A stretch of DNA of 64,000 bases from Oreohelix idahoensis. Lineage: Eukaryota > Mollusca > Gastropoda > Stylommatophora > Oreohelicidae. The notes beneath the pieces are model-generated. The model was given only the letters and a program-made list of their open reading frames with translations. It did not search any database and had not been told where the DNA came from. How positions within the stretch are numbered: position 1 is the stretch's first letter; each line of letters starts with the position of its first letter. The stretch covers positions 477,501 through 541,500 of the forward strand of contig JAMPIV010006387.1 in the NCBI GenBank assembly GCA_024509875.1, in the 5' to 3' direction. Of the stretch, positions 30,637 to 40,915 are shown in pieces. Made by a program: the position numbers and the translations under genes.

Positions 30637-30886
30637 AGTATTTTCATTTATTGCTGTTTCCGTAACGTGTGCGATTTTTTACACAGACAGGGGTGTCGGC
30701 CCTGTGCTAAAACCCCCAACCTGGAGGACCAGGGTACCAGCTTTTGTCTGACCCCTACCCACGCAGACCAGTCCAGCATGGTTGAACCTACCAGGAGTAA
30801 AACTCCCACTGGCATAGCTCTGGGGATTGTCAAGGTACACAAGCTGCCCTACCGCTACAAGGTATAGGTACCATTGATGGCAGTTG
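30637..30886 (-). other. LINE-A 5' UTR
   Basis: The minus strand contains AGCTATGCCAGTGGGAG and TTTTACTCCTGGTAGGTTC, shared with 14387-14770. It lies directly upstream of the endonuclease start. It ends at the 8-bp duplication CGCGGCGT (30887-30894), so the 5' end of the element seems complete. Confidence 0.75.
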
Positions 30887-30894
30887 CGCGGCGT

Positions 30895-31587
30895 GGGTGT
30901 TATATAAAACAAACACTTTGATTTTTATTGTTATTTTATTCTTTCACGAAATTAGTAGCGCTTGACACAGAAAAAGTGAGTAAAAATTGGTGTGCATGAG
31001 CCCTCACACGATGTACAAATCATGAAAACTTGAAGGTTTTTGTTAAAACCACTTATTATTAGGGTACACTCTTTGAAAACAATCCACGCACTTTCACACG
31101 AAATGTTGTCATCATAGAACTTTTAAATTGAATCTAAAAAAAACATAATTCTCGCCGTGTGTACGTTGGTCACAGCTGAGGAATGCAACCGTGTTGAAAA
31201 ATTGTATTGTTTCCATTATATATACCGGTACTCTTCCGAAAATAGTTACAATCAACAAAGAAAAGCGTTCAAATGACGGTGTTCATGAACAGTTTGATTA
31301 CACTGTATAATGGAAAGAAACCAAAAACATTATAAGAATGTACTTCTATCTGCTCATCCGGGAAAGGAAACAGCACACTATAATTAAAAACCCGTCAAGT
31401 TTGACGGGTTATTGTTAGTCAGACATAAACATCCAGGAGATAGATAACATAGGAAGACCTTGAGCACTGCACGGAAAGACTTGACTTGTGTATACTGAAG
31501 GACTATGCTCCACTACAAGATAAAAGGGCAAGAAAGAATAAATGAATTCGAAATAATCAACAATTAGTTCCCCATAGTACAAGAAGA
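30895..31587. other. Interval without genes; contains a perfect hairpin
   Basis: AT-rich. The only structure noted is the inverted repeat AACCCGTCAA-GT-TTGACGGGTT at 31389-31410 (10-bp arms, 2-base loop). Confidence 0.5.
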
Positions 31588-31800
31588 GCGCATCCGGATG
31601 GCAGAGTGGTTAAAGCGCTGACCTTTCGCGGTAAAGGTACCAGGTTGGAAACGTGGTGTCGCCCCAACTCAATCTACCTAGCTGTAAATGTGGACCTGGC
31701 TTTACTCTTCTATTAGGGGAGGCAGAGAGGAAGGGAACAGGTCACCAAAATTCCCGAAGCTGGACCTAGTTAAAATATAAATCATTATTAATAAAAAAAA
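31588..31800 (+). mobile_element. tRNA-derived SINE
   Basis: The head resembles a tRNA: TGGCAGAGTGG fits an RNA polymerase III A box, ACCTTT/AAAGGT pair as an anticodon stem, and GGTTGGAAACG is a decayed B box. A tRNA-unrelated body follows (CAACTCAATCTACCTAGCTG) and an A-rich tail near 31790. It is most like Ser- or Leu-type tRNAs in layout, but I do not assign an isotype. A TSD was not established. Confidence 0.65.
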
Positions 31801-32102
31801 ATAGTAATAAAAATATAAATTGTTTTCTGTTCAGAAACAAAGTGTTTTTTTTTTTAATTTACGAAGAACAATATAATGTTTAAGCTCGGATAGGTTTTAA
31901 TTCGGAAATACAGTGTTGGTAATTACATATAATAATTTTTGATTGCCCATACATGGTATCATTTCACCTTTCCAGTTTTTGTAATTAGAGTAAATTAAAA
32001 GTGTGAAATTGTGTCCATGTGCATGTGTTTTCCGTTGTCCCAAAATGATAGTCTGTCATACCTGTCACGTTGTTAATAAGAGTGTTTGGGATACACACAC
32101 CC

Positions 32103-32444
32103 TCTTCTTCTTCTTCCTCGTTCGTCCTGAAAAGGACGTTGGTTGCGTTGTGTCTGTTTACAGCGGAGCTGCGATATCTGCTCCTTTCGGCCGACACATC
32201 CGACTTCAGCACGGCATTTTTTGGGACCGGGTTTGCCTTCCCTCTTCGATCCCTACTCTCTCAGCCAGACTGCAGTGGTGCAGCCTGTTTCCAGGACCAC
32301 CACGTGGAGGTGGAGTAGGGTCTTGGTCAGCTCTGGTTCGCTGACCCTGACGCAAGCAGTCAAGTTATGGTTCGCTGACCCTGACGCAAGCAGTCAAGCT
32401 ATGGGTCGCTGACTGCATTCTCTATTGCTGCATCTTTGGGTCCC
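32103..32444 (-). mobile_element. 310-bp retroposon with GAA-rich tail (copy 2)
   Basis: An inverted, close copy of 4301-4610, starting from the CTT-rich tail at 32103. It is lengthened by a tandem duplication of about 34 bp (GCTGACCCTGACGCAAGCAG twice at about 32339-32392). The flanks share GGGATAC...CCC, an imperfect TSD next to an AC repeat. Open frames in all copies look fortuitous. Confidence 0.8.
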
Positions 32445-33179
32445 GGGATACGCCCAATTCACTATTTATTTGTCATTTTCAATATGTATTTAGGGAACCT
32501 CAATAGACCTTCGCCGTCCCACCTAACCTTAGCTAATCCTTATGTACAGGGTGTTTGAAAATGTGTATGTATACACACTCTGAATGCTGATAACTCACTT
32601 ATCATAGAAGATAGAATTATGGCATTTTCACATTCAAAGCCACAAATGTTCAAAGTGTCGACAATGAATTTCTCACGGCGATGAACAACTGACTACCGTT
32701 CTGTATTATTACTAAACGAATAGTGAAACACACAGTTTTAATTTGATGTCTACGTCCCTCACTGTGCGTGATATGAGATGAGCACAACCTTCTATACAAA
32801 ACACTTTACGCGTAATAATCTAATGGCATTGCTCATTTGTATCTTTCATTATTCCGCTATATTCTTGCACAATTTTATGTTAAGTTATATGTGAGTTAAA
32901 TGCATTCGAAGTGTGTATATATAATGTTGAAACATCTCGTACAGGATTCAAAGAAGTCAACATAGTTCTTTTTTTTTTTTTTGAATTTACTGCATTTTAA
33001 ACCACACCTTGAGTATAAGTTGAACCCTAGACTTTAGGACTTAAAACCCCCCAAAATGAAAGACCCGATTATAAGTCGAATGAGTTTTTCGTCGATTCCG
33101 AATTTCCTTGGTTTTCGGCTCAACTCTTTCCTGTTTAAAAAGCTTGAAATCGCCCCATTAATATATTAAATGCATGTGA
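32445..33179. other. Interval without recognised features
   Basis: AT-rich, no open frame of note, a T-run of 14 at about 32968-32981. Nothing else seen. Confidence 0.5.
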
Positions 33180-33280
33180 GAAAAAAATGAATTCAGTATA
33201 AAAGATGAGAGAAGGGAGGGCAGAATAGCAGATGGGTCTGCGTACAAACTTCTCAACCCTTTGAAAATAAAGTTCGTTCG
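33180..33280 (+). mobile_element. LINE-B 3' end fragment
   Basis: A short fragment containing GGGCAGAATAGCAGATGGG and CCTTTGAAAATAAAGTTCG, with a GTTCGTTCG tail. It matches the 3' UTR end of LINE-B at 52620-52702 and, inverted, at 35411-35500 and 35798-35890. Strongly 5'-truncated. Confidence 0.85.
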
Positions 33281-35039
33281 CCCGGAAAGCCCGATTACTG
33301 TTGTCAGTCGCTACTAAGTAGCAACGAGATCTCGTTATTTAGCGAGACCTGAGTTAAATTAAAATGATTCCGTTTTTTTCTGATATTTGTTAGAGGCGAT
33401 TGATATTATGATTTTTCGTAATTTATTTTTTAAAGTGCGGGCGGCTGAATATTTGCTTTGGGATCTGAGAATTGACTTGATATTTGATCATGATGCTAAC
33501 CGTCCGCCGAATCAGATGTGGATATTGAATAAGGGCCCGATTGAAACTCTGTCAGTGACACCGACGAAATTGAATCTAGTGAAAGAAGTAATGGTGTTGC
33601 TGTTAGATCATACGAAGGAGAGTGGCCAACAAGGCGTACTCCAGTTGAAATATGTGACTTAGTAGTAGTGTGGCCGTATGACCTACTACCATAGCATTTA
33701 TTCGTGCTATAGACTAAATAAAATAAAATAATAGAAATTATCATTCACTATTATGGAAAATAAACAAGCAAGATCTTTTTACAAATAAATAAATGAAAAG
33801 CCCGAGACACATTGAGTATAGGGTGAAGTAAGGTGAAATTAACTATGTCAGGTTTGACATACCCCCGCTGACGATCGGCGGGAGTTACCATAGAGATTAG
33901 TGACGTAGATAGGAATAGCCTCACTCCCTGTAAGATAACCTGATGGAATGACCAGTAAATAAATGAATAGAATAAAACTTTAACCAATGAAAAGTTGCCA
34001 GCAGCACGCACTACTAAACCGGCTCAATAGTTGTACGGAGTTGAGCATTGCATAAAGACGTGTTTGTGACCGTGTGAAGATATGTATTCCGGTCTAACAC
34101 ACCAGTCTTGCTCCTACGTTGAGATATTCAACAAGAAACGTAGTGCATTTTTCACACTCTTCAACATTTATGCGGTCTGCAGGAAGAGATTTCATTTTCT
34201 GTGATAAATCTGTGCATGCAGATTATATCTTAGTGGTTCATCCACGTAAGTACGTTCCAAGGAAACTAATTCTTTTTCAGCTCAGTTTTTCGCAATAGGT
34301 CTCTGATATTTGAAACTAATGAAGCTGCTAAAGGAAGAAATAAATACTGTAGAGATTCCTTCATATGAAATGCCCAACTAGGAAATAATAATCACCAAGG
34401 ACTTAGAGGATTTTGAAATTGTTGAGGAATTTTATAAACCACCTTGGAAAGAAGTAAAGGAAGGAAGATCTATCGTACATGATGAAAGAGATGCTTTGAT
34501 GTAAATACATGAAACATTGATGAAATAATTGCCTGTTGATCTTGAACAGTTCTGTTTTAAATAAACTACATTTTAATCGTCACGGCTGTTGATGGATTAC
34601 TTAACTGTTGGTTAAGTTAAATATATTGTACCAACTTGATACACTATCACCACTATGCTCTCCTATCATAACATCCTATAAGAGGAACGAACAAACCTGG
34701 GACCCAATAGATAAAAGCCAAGAAAGAAATACCTCTGGCAAACTTCAAGCCAGTCAAGATTTAACTTGGAGTATACAAGCAGAGTAAATTATTATTAACT
34801 CACCACACTGGTTATATAATAAGAAATAACACGGTTACAGTAGTTAAAATGTGTATTACTTAAGATATTTTGATAAAAACATTTAATGAAGCAGCAAGTT
34901 TATATCTGAAGGATGCCAGCGTGCGACCCAGGGGGTGGGGCATTGACCCGTTTCATAAATCTTTTTTTAACTCGAATATATGTTTTTTAAGATCCAAACA
35001 GGGAAACAATATCTCGACCTATACACGGTAATTACTAAT
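33281..35039. other. Unassigned interval with small open frames
   Basis: An open frame of 91 codons at 33387-33662 (plus) and a degraded acidic frame at about 34320-34500 have no recognised domain. Near 33850-33910 lie short inverted repeats (ATGTCAGGTTTGACAT and CCGCTGACGATCGGCGG). I see no gene that I can support. Confidence 0.4.
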
Positions 35040-35200
35040 ATACGAAAGCCGACAGGCAAGAGGAAGGCGGGGCTACAAGTGGGAAAGAAACATTCAGAAG
35101 TTAGCTGAAAACAGTATATCAGTGTATAAGATCAAGGTAAGAGATAGTAAACACTGGAGATCCATTACATTCAACATCTAATGCTGAGAGGGTGTTTGAA
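35040..35200 (+). pseudogene. LINE ORF2 C-terminal remnant
   Basis: The plus strand encodes ESRQARGRRGYKWERNIQKL and KVRDSKHWRSI, the GR-rich and W-R terminal blocks common to RTE-like ORF2 proteins. Very short; the family cannot be assigned. Confidence 0.5.
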
Positions 35201-35220
35201 CTGGTATAATCTGATATATC

Positions 35221-35235
35221 GGGGGGGGGGGGGGG
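35221..35235. repeat. G15 homopolymer
   Basis: Fifteen consecutive G residues. Confidence 0.95.
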
Positions 35236-35242
35236 AAGGGTG

Positions 35243-35320
35243 TCGAAGTAGCTAAGAGGTATGGCACCCGCTTCCAATTCTAGAGGTATCGGGTTCGATA
35301 CCCAGTAGAGGGAATTTAAT
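35243..35320 (+). mobile_element. tRNA-like SINE head
   Basis: TAGCTAAGAGGTATGG resembles an A box and GGGTTCGATACCC is a good B box (TATCGGGTTCGATACCC arm). Spacing fits a tRNA, but the sequence continues into a non-tRNA body up to about 35400, so a SINE or tRNA pseudogene is likelier than a functional tRNA gene. Confidence 0.55.
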
Positions 35321-35410
35321 TTATGGAAATTTTTTTTCCCAAACCAGTGATGTCATACTCCCCCCTGGTCTCATGGGTAGTGAGATCGGATGCCTAGCCT
35401 TCTCGGATAA

Positions 35411-35665
35411 GGGAGAACGAACGAACGAACGAACGAACGAACTTTATTTTCAAAGGGTTGAGAATTGGGCACGCAGGCCCGTCTGACATTCTGCCCTTCC
35501 TTTCTCTCACCTTTCATACTGAATTCATTTATTCTCATATGCATTTTACATATCAAATTCAAGGAATTCAACGTTGTAAAGTAAAATAATAATATAGCAC
35601 ACTCATATTAACATTAATTACTTATAAGCATGACATAACATATGTTGAAAAGTACAAACATTATC
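35411..35665 (-). mobile_element. LINE-B 3' end, 5'-truncated copy
   Basis: It starts with GAAC repeats (the GTTC tail on the LINE strand), followed by CTTTATTTTCAAAGGG and the AGGCCCGTC block of the LINE-B 3' UTR. No coding part is included. It ends at the (TAGA)n array. Confidence 0.85.
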
Positions 35666-35666
<1 letters not shown>

Positions 35667-35759
<93 letters not shown>

Positions 35760-35760
35760 T

Positions 35761-35798
<38 letters not shown>
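35667..35798. repeat. (TAGA)n microsatellite
   Basis: About 32 units with one TTGA interruption near 35759, lying between two LINE-B 3' ends. Confidence 0.97.
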
Positions 35799-36084
35799 AC
35801 GAACGAACGAAACGAAGAACTTTATTTTCAAAGGGTTCAAGAATTGGTCCACGCAGGCCCGTCTAACAGGTCTGCCCTTCCTTTCTCTCTTCTTCCATAG
35901 TTAATCTATTTATTCTCACACGTATCCTAAATGTTACTTAAATAATAAAATAACAAGAAAGTACAATAAAATAAAATCCCAACATTGTAACAGTACAATA
36001 ACAGTTACACAAATTTACAGATGCGTATCATAATTTATACTAAACAGGACAAAATTAACTTTAAAACCTACATATGATGTTATG

Positions 36085-36162
36085 TAATAATAATAATAAT
36101 AATAATAATAATAGCCCCTTCAGTCATAACTGACTATGGGAATGCGCCCCTGAGGTGACAGC
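36085..36162 (-). mobile_element. LINE-F 3' tip inserted in the LINE-B 3' UTR
   Basis: Seventy-eight bases match the LINE-F 3' UTR at 713-780, including AGCCCCTTCAGTCATAACTG and the TAA-repeat tail. The insertion site duplicates GTAAT or a similar short string, ambiguous because of the repeat. Confidence 0.85.
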
Positions 36163-36187
36163 GTAATTATTTAAGAACATAACGAAA

Positions 36188-37100
36188 TTAGGGTGGCATA
36201 TAATCTGCACTCATGATGTATTTGAAAAGTCTGTGATTGAATGAATATGGACTAAGAGTATTTTTTAAGTCGTGTGGAAGAGTATTCCACAGATGAGCAG
36301 CAGAAAAAGCTAAACTTTTCTTGAATAAGTCGAGCCTAGGCTTGGGCATGTGTATATTTAAGCGTTGACTGCGTCTTCCGCTGTATTTGAAAATAGGCCA
36401 CAGATACGTTGGAGCATTCTGTGACAAGATTTTGTGAATAAATTTGGCTTTGTTGAAGAGAAGGCGCTTTCTTAGTGGTAATATGTTAAGATATGTATAT
36501 GCGTCTACACACTGTGTGAGGTTTTTGCCTGAAATTAGGCGCACTGCACGTTTTTGTAATGAAAAGAGTCTTTTAGTGTTGGACATGGTGCAGCCATCCC
36601 AAATTGTGGAACAATAGTCTAGATGTGTTTGTATCTGGGATGTATAGAACATTTTTTCGTGTCTCCTCATCTAGGAAATGTTTGATTTTAGCTAACTGGT
36701 AAACTTTTTGTGCCGTTTGTTTGGTCAGTGCTTGTACATGCGAATTCCAACTTAAATGTTGGTCAATTATGAGTCCTAGTGTTTTATATTCATTTACATT
36801 TTCAATTAAAGAGGTTCCAATGTAGAGCTGAAGTGTTGTTTTCGGCGAGTTTTGTAATTTTTGTCTAGTTGATATTATCATACATTTTGTTTTAGTGATA
36901 TTTATTTGCATGCAGTTTTCATTGCTCCACTTAATAAGATTGTCTGTGTCGCTTTGTAATAATATTTCTAGCGTGTTGCAACTTTTATCACTAGTATAAA
37001 TGGTACAGTCATCGGCAAATAGGTCGCAGGATGAGTGCTCGATGTATATGGTGGAAGGTCATTTATGTAAATGGAAAAAAGTAGAGGGCCGAGAATAGAA
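36188..37100 (-). pseudogene. LINE-B ORF2, RT thumb and C-terminal domain
   Basis: It encodes NITKTKCMIIS, LIIDQHLSWNSHVQALT, IQTHLDYCSTIWDGC, LQKRAVRLI, FKKSLAFSAAHLWNTLPHDLK and a terminal YMPP stop. Wording matches 51000-52094 on the plus strand. Two frames are needed. The catalytic FADD region is visible near 37010 (ATCGGCAAATAGGTCGC, inverse of FADDCTI-like codons). Confidence 0.85.
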
Positions 37101-39050
37101 CCCTGAGACCATGTCACACCTGACACCCAGTGTCAATAATAGTTGGGCTTGACAAGGAGTTATTGTACCACACTACTTGCTGTCTGTCGGACAGGAATGA
37201 TTTAAGTAATGTCACTAGTTTAAAGTTAACTTTCATTGTTTCTAATTTTCTTATTAAAACAGCGTGATCTAACATATCAAAATGCTTTCCTAAAGTCTAC
37301 AAAGATTGCGTCCACATCTTGTTATCGTTATTTATGTTTAGGTGCAAGTTGTCTATCATCTTAGTTAGAGCTGTGTGGCATGAATGCTTTTGTCGAAACC
37401 CTGACTGACTGTCAATTAGCAAGTCATTGCTAACTAGGTAATGTAGTGTTGCTTTATGTATGTGTTTTTTCTAGTGGTTTAGAAAGCGATGATAAAAGAG
37501 AAATAGGTCTATAGTTACCAAGATTACTGTTATCTGACGAGCCAGGTTTGAAGAGAGGATATACTTTGGCAATCTTAAAGGCTGAAGGAAAATAACTTTT
37601 AGCAATACATTGATTATATATAAAAGTTAGTGAATCACTAATAGCTGGTGCGGCGTAACGCAGTATTCGATTACTAATTCCGTCAAGCCCTGATGAGCTA
37701 TTATCCTTAAGGCCAATAAGATAGTTATACACTTCATTAACTGTCATAAAAGGAATGTCGGGTGGAACTGAGTTTGTACATTTGTTTTTACAGAATGCTG
37801 AAAGTTTGTCTAAGTCACTACAGGAAGGTGGTATTGTGGATTTCAGACCGTTTATTTCTGCTTGAAAGTGATTGCTGAAGTCGGTGCAAGTAAATGAAGT
37901 GTTGGAAGAGAATGAGTCTGGTGCATTACGTTTTTTTCGCTAAGGTGTTAATTGCCTTCCATATTTCCTTACTATTTGATTTGTTCTGAACTATATTTCT
38001 AAAACGATTTTTCTTTTCTTTCCGAATTAAATATTGAACTTTGTTCCTGTATACCCTGTATGTGTTGAGGTCCTTATTTTTGTGCGCTTGATCTCTCTGC
38101 CTCATAGCCTCCAACACTTCCTGCGTGATCCACGGAGATTTTAATTGTCGTTTGACGCGAATTCCTTAGCTGGTACGTGCGTGTCAAAAACATTATAAAA
38201 AATTTTTGTCCAGTATTCAATAGCGTCATCCGGATCAGGAAGTTGGTAAACACGGGCGAGAGGTGCAGTTAGCAAGTCATTTAAAAATAATTCCTTACTG
38301 AAATGTTTGAAACTTCTAAATTTGATACTTACATGTTTATTTTTCGGAACTTTACATTTATTCTTTGACCATGTACAGCATACTGGATAGTGGTGACAAC
38401 TCATTGCAATATTAGGGACAGAGCATTCTATGATGTTTTCTGGGCAAGTTACGTAGATGTGGTCGATTAGTGTGGTTGATGCTTGTGTTACTCTTAGGCT
38501 GGTTAACTAATTTGTGTTTTTAAGTTGTACGATAATATTATATTTTTCCATGTTAGATTTGAATTGTGTATATCGATGTTGAAATCACCAAGAAGAACAA
38601 CCTCCTTGACTGTGGCAAATACATTGTCCATCATTATGGTGAAATCTTCGTACCATATAGGTCCTGCACTAGGATTTCGATAAAGATATCCCACCAGAAA
38701 TGGGCCCTGATTCGGTAGCTTTATTTCCAACCATACACATTCTTATCTCTGCTGTCTCTAAGTCGTTTCTGCGGCGAAAATTAAGGGAAGTGGAAATATA
38801 AACTGTTATACCTGTCTCTTGTTTTTTGCTTGCGTCTCGCCGAATAGTTTTAAAACCATTTAACGCAATGTCATCGTCTGTTATATTCTGTCATTTAGGC
38901 GCGACTTTCTGAAAGTCCAAAAATGTGAAAATTATTACTTAGAATGTATGTAGTTCGGGGAGTTTACCTAGAAGATGGTAAATATTCAGATGACCAAGTC
39001 GTAGACCATCCTTGTGAAGCCACGGTACATAAATACCAGCCATGCTTGTA
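37101..39050 (-). pseudogene. LINE-B ORF2, endonuclease and RT N-terminal half
   Basis: Broken frames carry MAGIYVPW..LRLGHLNIYHLL, WLEIKLPNQGPFLVGYLYRN, VVLLGDFNIDIHN, the region before SDH, AMRQRDQAHKNKDLNTYR, TVNEVYNYLIGLKDNSSSGL and NYRPISLLSSLSKPLEK. The order and wording match the cleaner copy at 62653-63990. Many frameshifts; inactive. Confidence 0.85.
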
Positions 39051-39517
39051 TAGTAAAAAGAAAGATATATTTTAAAAAAATATAAAAAAATATAATAAAA
39101 AAATACAAGTTAAAAAACAGTTAGGCTATGCACACAAAAAGCGCAAAATATTTTTACGAATTAATACTTCACCAAGGAAGTGGAATTCAAGAAATGAGAA
39201 ATTGCAGAAAATACAATATTAAAATAATTAATACAACTAATAAAAAACAATTTCAACTGAGTATATGAAAATTGTCACAAAACAATCAGGCATACAACAT
39301 ATCACACCAGAACTGCTCAACACAACAAAGTGAAGTTAAACGAGAGATGGAAGAAATTAATAATAGTCACAAGTCAGACAAGTTAAGTATACAACACTTC
39401 ACACCTTAACACCGAAAATTCTAACAAATTGAAGCTACGCGTGATAATAAGAAATTTAAATTGTAACGAAATAAGTAATCAAAGAAATTTTTTTTAGAGG
39501 ATATTAACCGATAAACT

Positions 39518-39643
39518 GGACATAGGTAGAGCGGTATACAGCCATCTTAGTCTTCTTGCCAACTTCTCTTTTGCTGAGGAATCCTCGATTTATGGTCTGA
39601 AAAAGCCCCCCAGCAATCAGGGCAACATCATCAGCAAATGCCA
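39518..39643 (-). mobile_element. 126-bp LINE-E fragment with internal deletion
   Basis: By eye identical over 126 bp to 42291-42416, including the odd junction that joins FADDVALIA directly to FQTINRGFLS, where the fuller copy 58597-59788 has about 110 more residues. It abuts the truncated 5' end of LINE-B in the same sense. Confidence 0.88.
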
Positions 39644-39649
39644 AATAAG

Positions 39650-39745
39650 AGGTCCTGTGTGCAAGTTGCACACGTTAAAAATCCCACAGCAGTTGGAAAT
39701 CGTAAAGACTAGGCCATTAAGGCCGCTGCCCTTGCAAAATATAAA
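39650..39745. mobile_element. Possible SINE 3' body
   Basis: Contains GTTGCACACGTTAAAAATCCC and CAGTTGGAAATCGTAAAG, resembling SINE or LINE tail sequence that I recall as widespread in marine invertebrates. No head or TSD found, so the assignment is tentative. Confidence 0.35.
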
Positions 39746-39959
39746 ATGTTAAAACTACCAACCAAATATATTTATAGAATGTGTGAGTCCTATATACACA
39801 CATTGGGATTCTCGCCGGTGCTATCTAGTTTGTGCACTGTGCTGAGATCCTCCTTGTGCGATCTAAGAGAGGAGATCGGAGCACTGATGGAGTTGTCCGT
39901 GTGCAATGAAGATAGTCCTTAAAACGAAACCAAATCTGATATTGCATATTTTTATTTTT

Positions 39960-40042
39960 AAATGTCCGTAACACGGCACATTAGGGGGTTTTGTTGTTTT
40001 AAATGTCCGTAACACGGCACATTAGGGGGTTTTGTTGTTTTA
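39960..40042. repeat. Two-copy 41-bp tandem repeat
   Basis: Two essentially identical units beginning AAATGTCCGTAACACGGCAC at 41-bp spacing. Confidence 0.95.
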
Positions 40043-40367
40043 AATGAAACATGGCCGGTTTTTGCCAGGGTCACCAACACCATTGTTCTTCATCTCCCCA
40101 ATGAGCATGTTTTCAACAAATTCAAGCCATCCTCCTGTCCTGTACCTTCCTCCTGTCCTGTGTCCAAGGTCTCCCTATCTCTTCTTTATCTCCAGTTCTC
40201 TTCTCTCTGTGTTGTTATGTCTCCGTCTACCCCATTTACCATGGGAATCCCCCAATAAGGACAGCCTGTCAACAGATTCCTTCAGTGTGTGTCCTATCCT
40301 TCATCAATGTCTTCTTCTCCTCATCTATAGATATACTGGTAAGTCTGTTCCAAATTGGATGATATTA

Positions 40368-40790
40368 ACATACCAATAATCATAAATAACATAGAGGAAA
40401 ATGGGAGAAGAAACCTGGTAATGCAGAACCAAATGAAATGTCATCAAGAAAAGATCAAGTGATAATTTTCATACTGAGAACCGGCTATTGCAGACTCAGT
40501 TACCATCTGTTCAACAAATTTAAAATTCGACAGACAGATGTGTGTACATGCGGGGAGGACAGACAGATGTGTGTACATGCGGGGAGGACAGACAGATGTG
40601 TGTACATGCCGGGAGGACAGACAGATGTGTGTACATGCCGGGAGGACAGACAGATGTGTGTACATGCGGGGAGGACAGACAGATGTGTGTACATGCCGGG
40701 AGGACAGACAGTAGAACATGTGCTTCAGAACTGCCAGCTCCATGAGAGGAGCATAGTAGCAGCATCGCCTTCTCCAACCCTGTGTTGAGT
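40368..40790 (+). pseudogene. I/Nimb-type LINE C-terminal fragment carrying a minisatellite
   Basis: The plus strand reads DQVIIFILRTGYCRLSYHLF and then a CTCGED...TVEHVLQNC zinc finger, similar to the LINE-C C-terminus at 9845-10130. The finger is split by a 29-bp tandem array. Upstream RNase H is not recognisable. Confidence 0.75.
40531..40712. repeat. 29-bp minisatellite, six copies
   Basis: The unit CAGACAGATGTGTGTACATG-CGGGGAGGA starts at 40531, 40560, 40589, 40618, 40647 and 40676, with a partial seventh copy. Units differ only at a G/C position in CGGGG versus CCGGG. Because 29 is not a multiple of three, successive units cycle through all frames, and all three give open, cysteine-rich translations. 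Confidence 0.97.
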
Positions 40791-40915
40791 GAGAAACTGT
40801 ATAGTGACAAGACAAGCCTGAGACAGACTACCAGCTTTATAAGAGATAGATGTGGTTATTTGAAAGCAAACAATACAGAAGAAGATACCATTTCTACCCT
40901 TCTGTTCCATGCAAA

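Larger units (their letters stand above)
16309..30886 (-). mobile_element. Complete LINE-A (RTE-like), split by two LTR insertions
   Basis: Subtracting the gypsy-3 insert (17201-26058), the 2.4-kb LTR (26097-28493) and one copy of each 5-bp TSD leaves about 3,313 bp, a usual length for an RTE LINE. Its parts align in order: 5' module, endonuclease, RT, C-terminal block, 3' UTR, GAA tail. The outer flanks share CGCGGCGT. Both joins keep codon phase. Only one premature TGA (29293-29295) and one frameshift (about 16512) were noticed in the long ORF. LINE-A is the oldest of the three nested elements. Confidence 0.9.
35798..39517 (-). mobile_element. LINE-B copy, ORF2 and 3' UTR
   Basis: Minus strand, 5' to 3': an AT-rich spacer like 62159-62652, ORF2 starting MAGIYVPWLHKDGLRLGHLN near 39041, endonuclease and RT remnants, 3' UTR, GTTC tail. 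It lacks ORF1 and so is 5'-truncated within the inter-ORF spacer, where it joins a LINE-E fragment at 39518. A LINE-F 3' end is inserted at 36085-36162. Confidence 0.88.

Noticed and set aside
31389..31410. Rho-independent terminator
   Set aside because: The setting is a metazoan transposon landscape; no adjacent gene and no following U-tract.
33387..33662. 91-codon open frame, and an acidic frame overlapping it that faintly recalls a piggyBac N-terminus
   Set aside because: The acidic frame has stops and no catalytic motif; neither frame has support from repeats or context.
35243..35320. Functional tRNA gene
   Set aside because: The B box is good, but the acceptor stem does not pair convincingly and a SINE-like body follows.
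35667..35798. CRISPR-like array
   Set aside because: Simple 4-bp repeats without spacers, in a eukaryotic context.
35664..35852. Protein made of SIYL repeats
   Set aside because: Translation of a (TAGA)n microsatellite.
40438..40788. Cysteine-rich repeat protein (VCTCGED / CVHAGR units)
   Set aside because: It is a 29-bp minisatellite translated in rotating frames within a LINE remnant.
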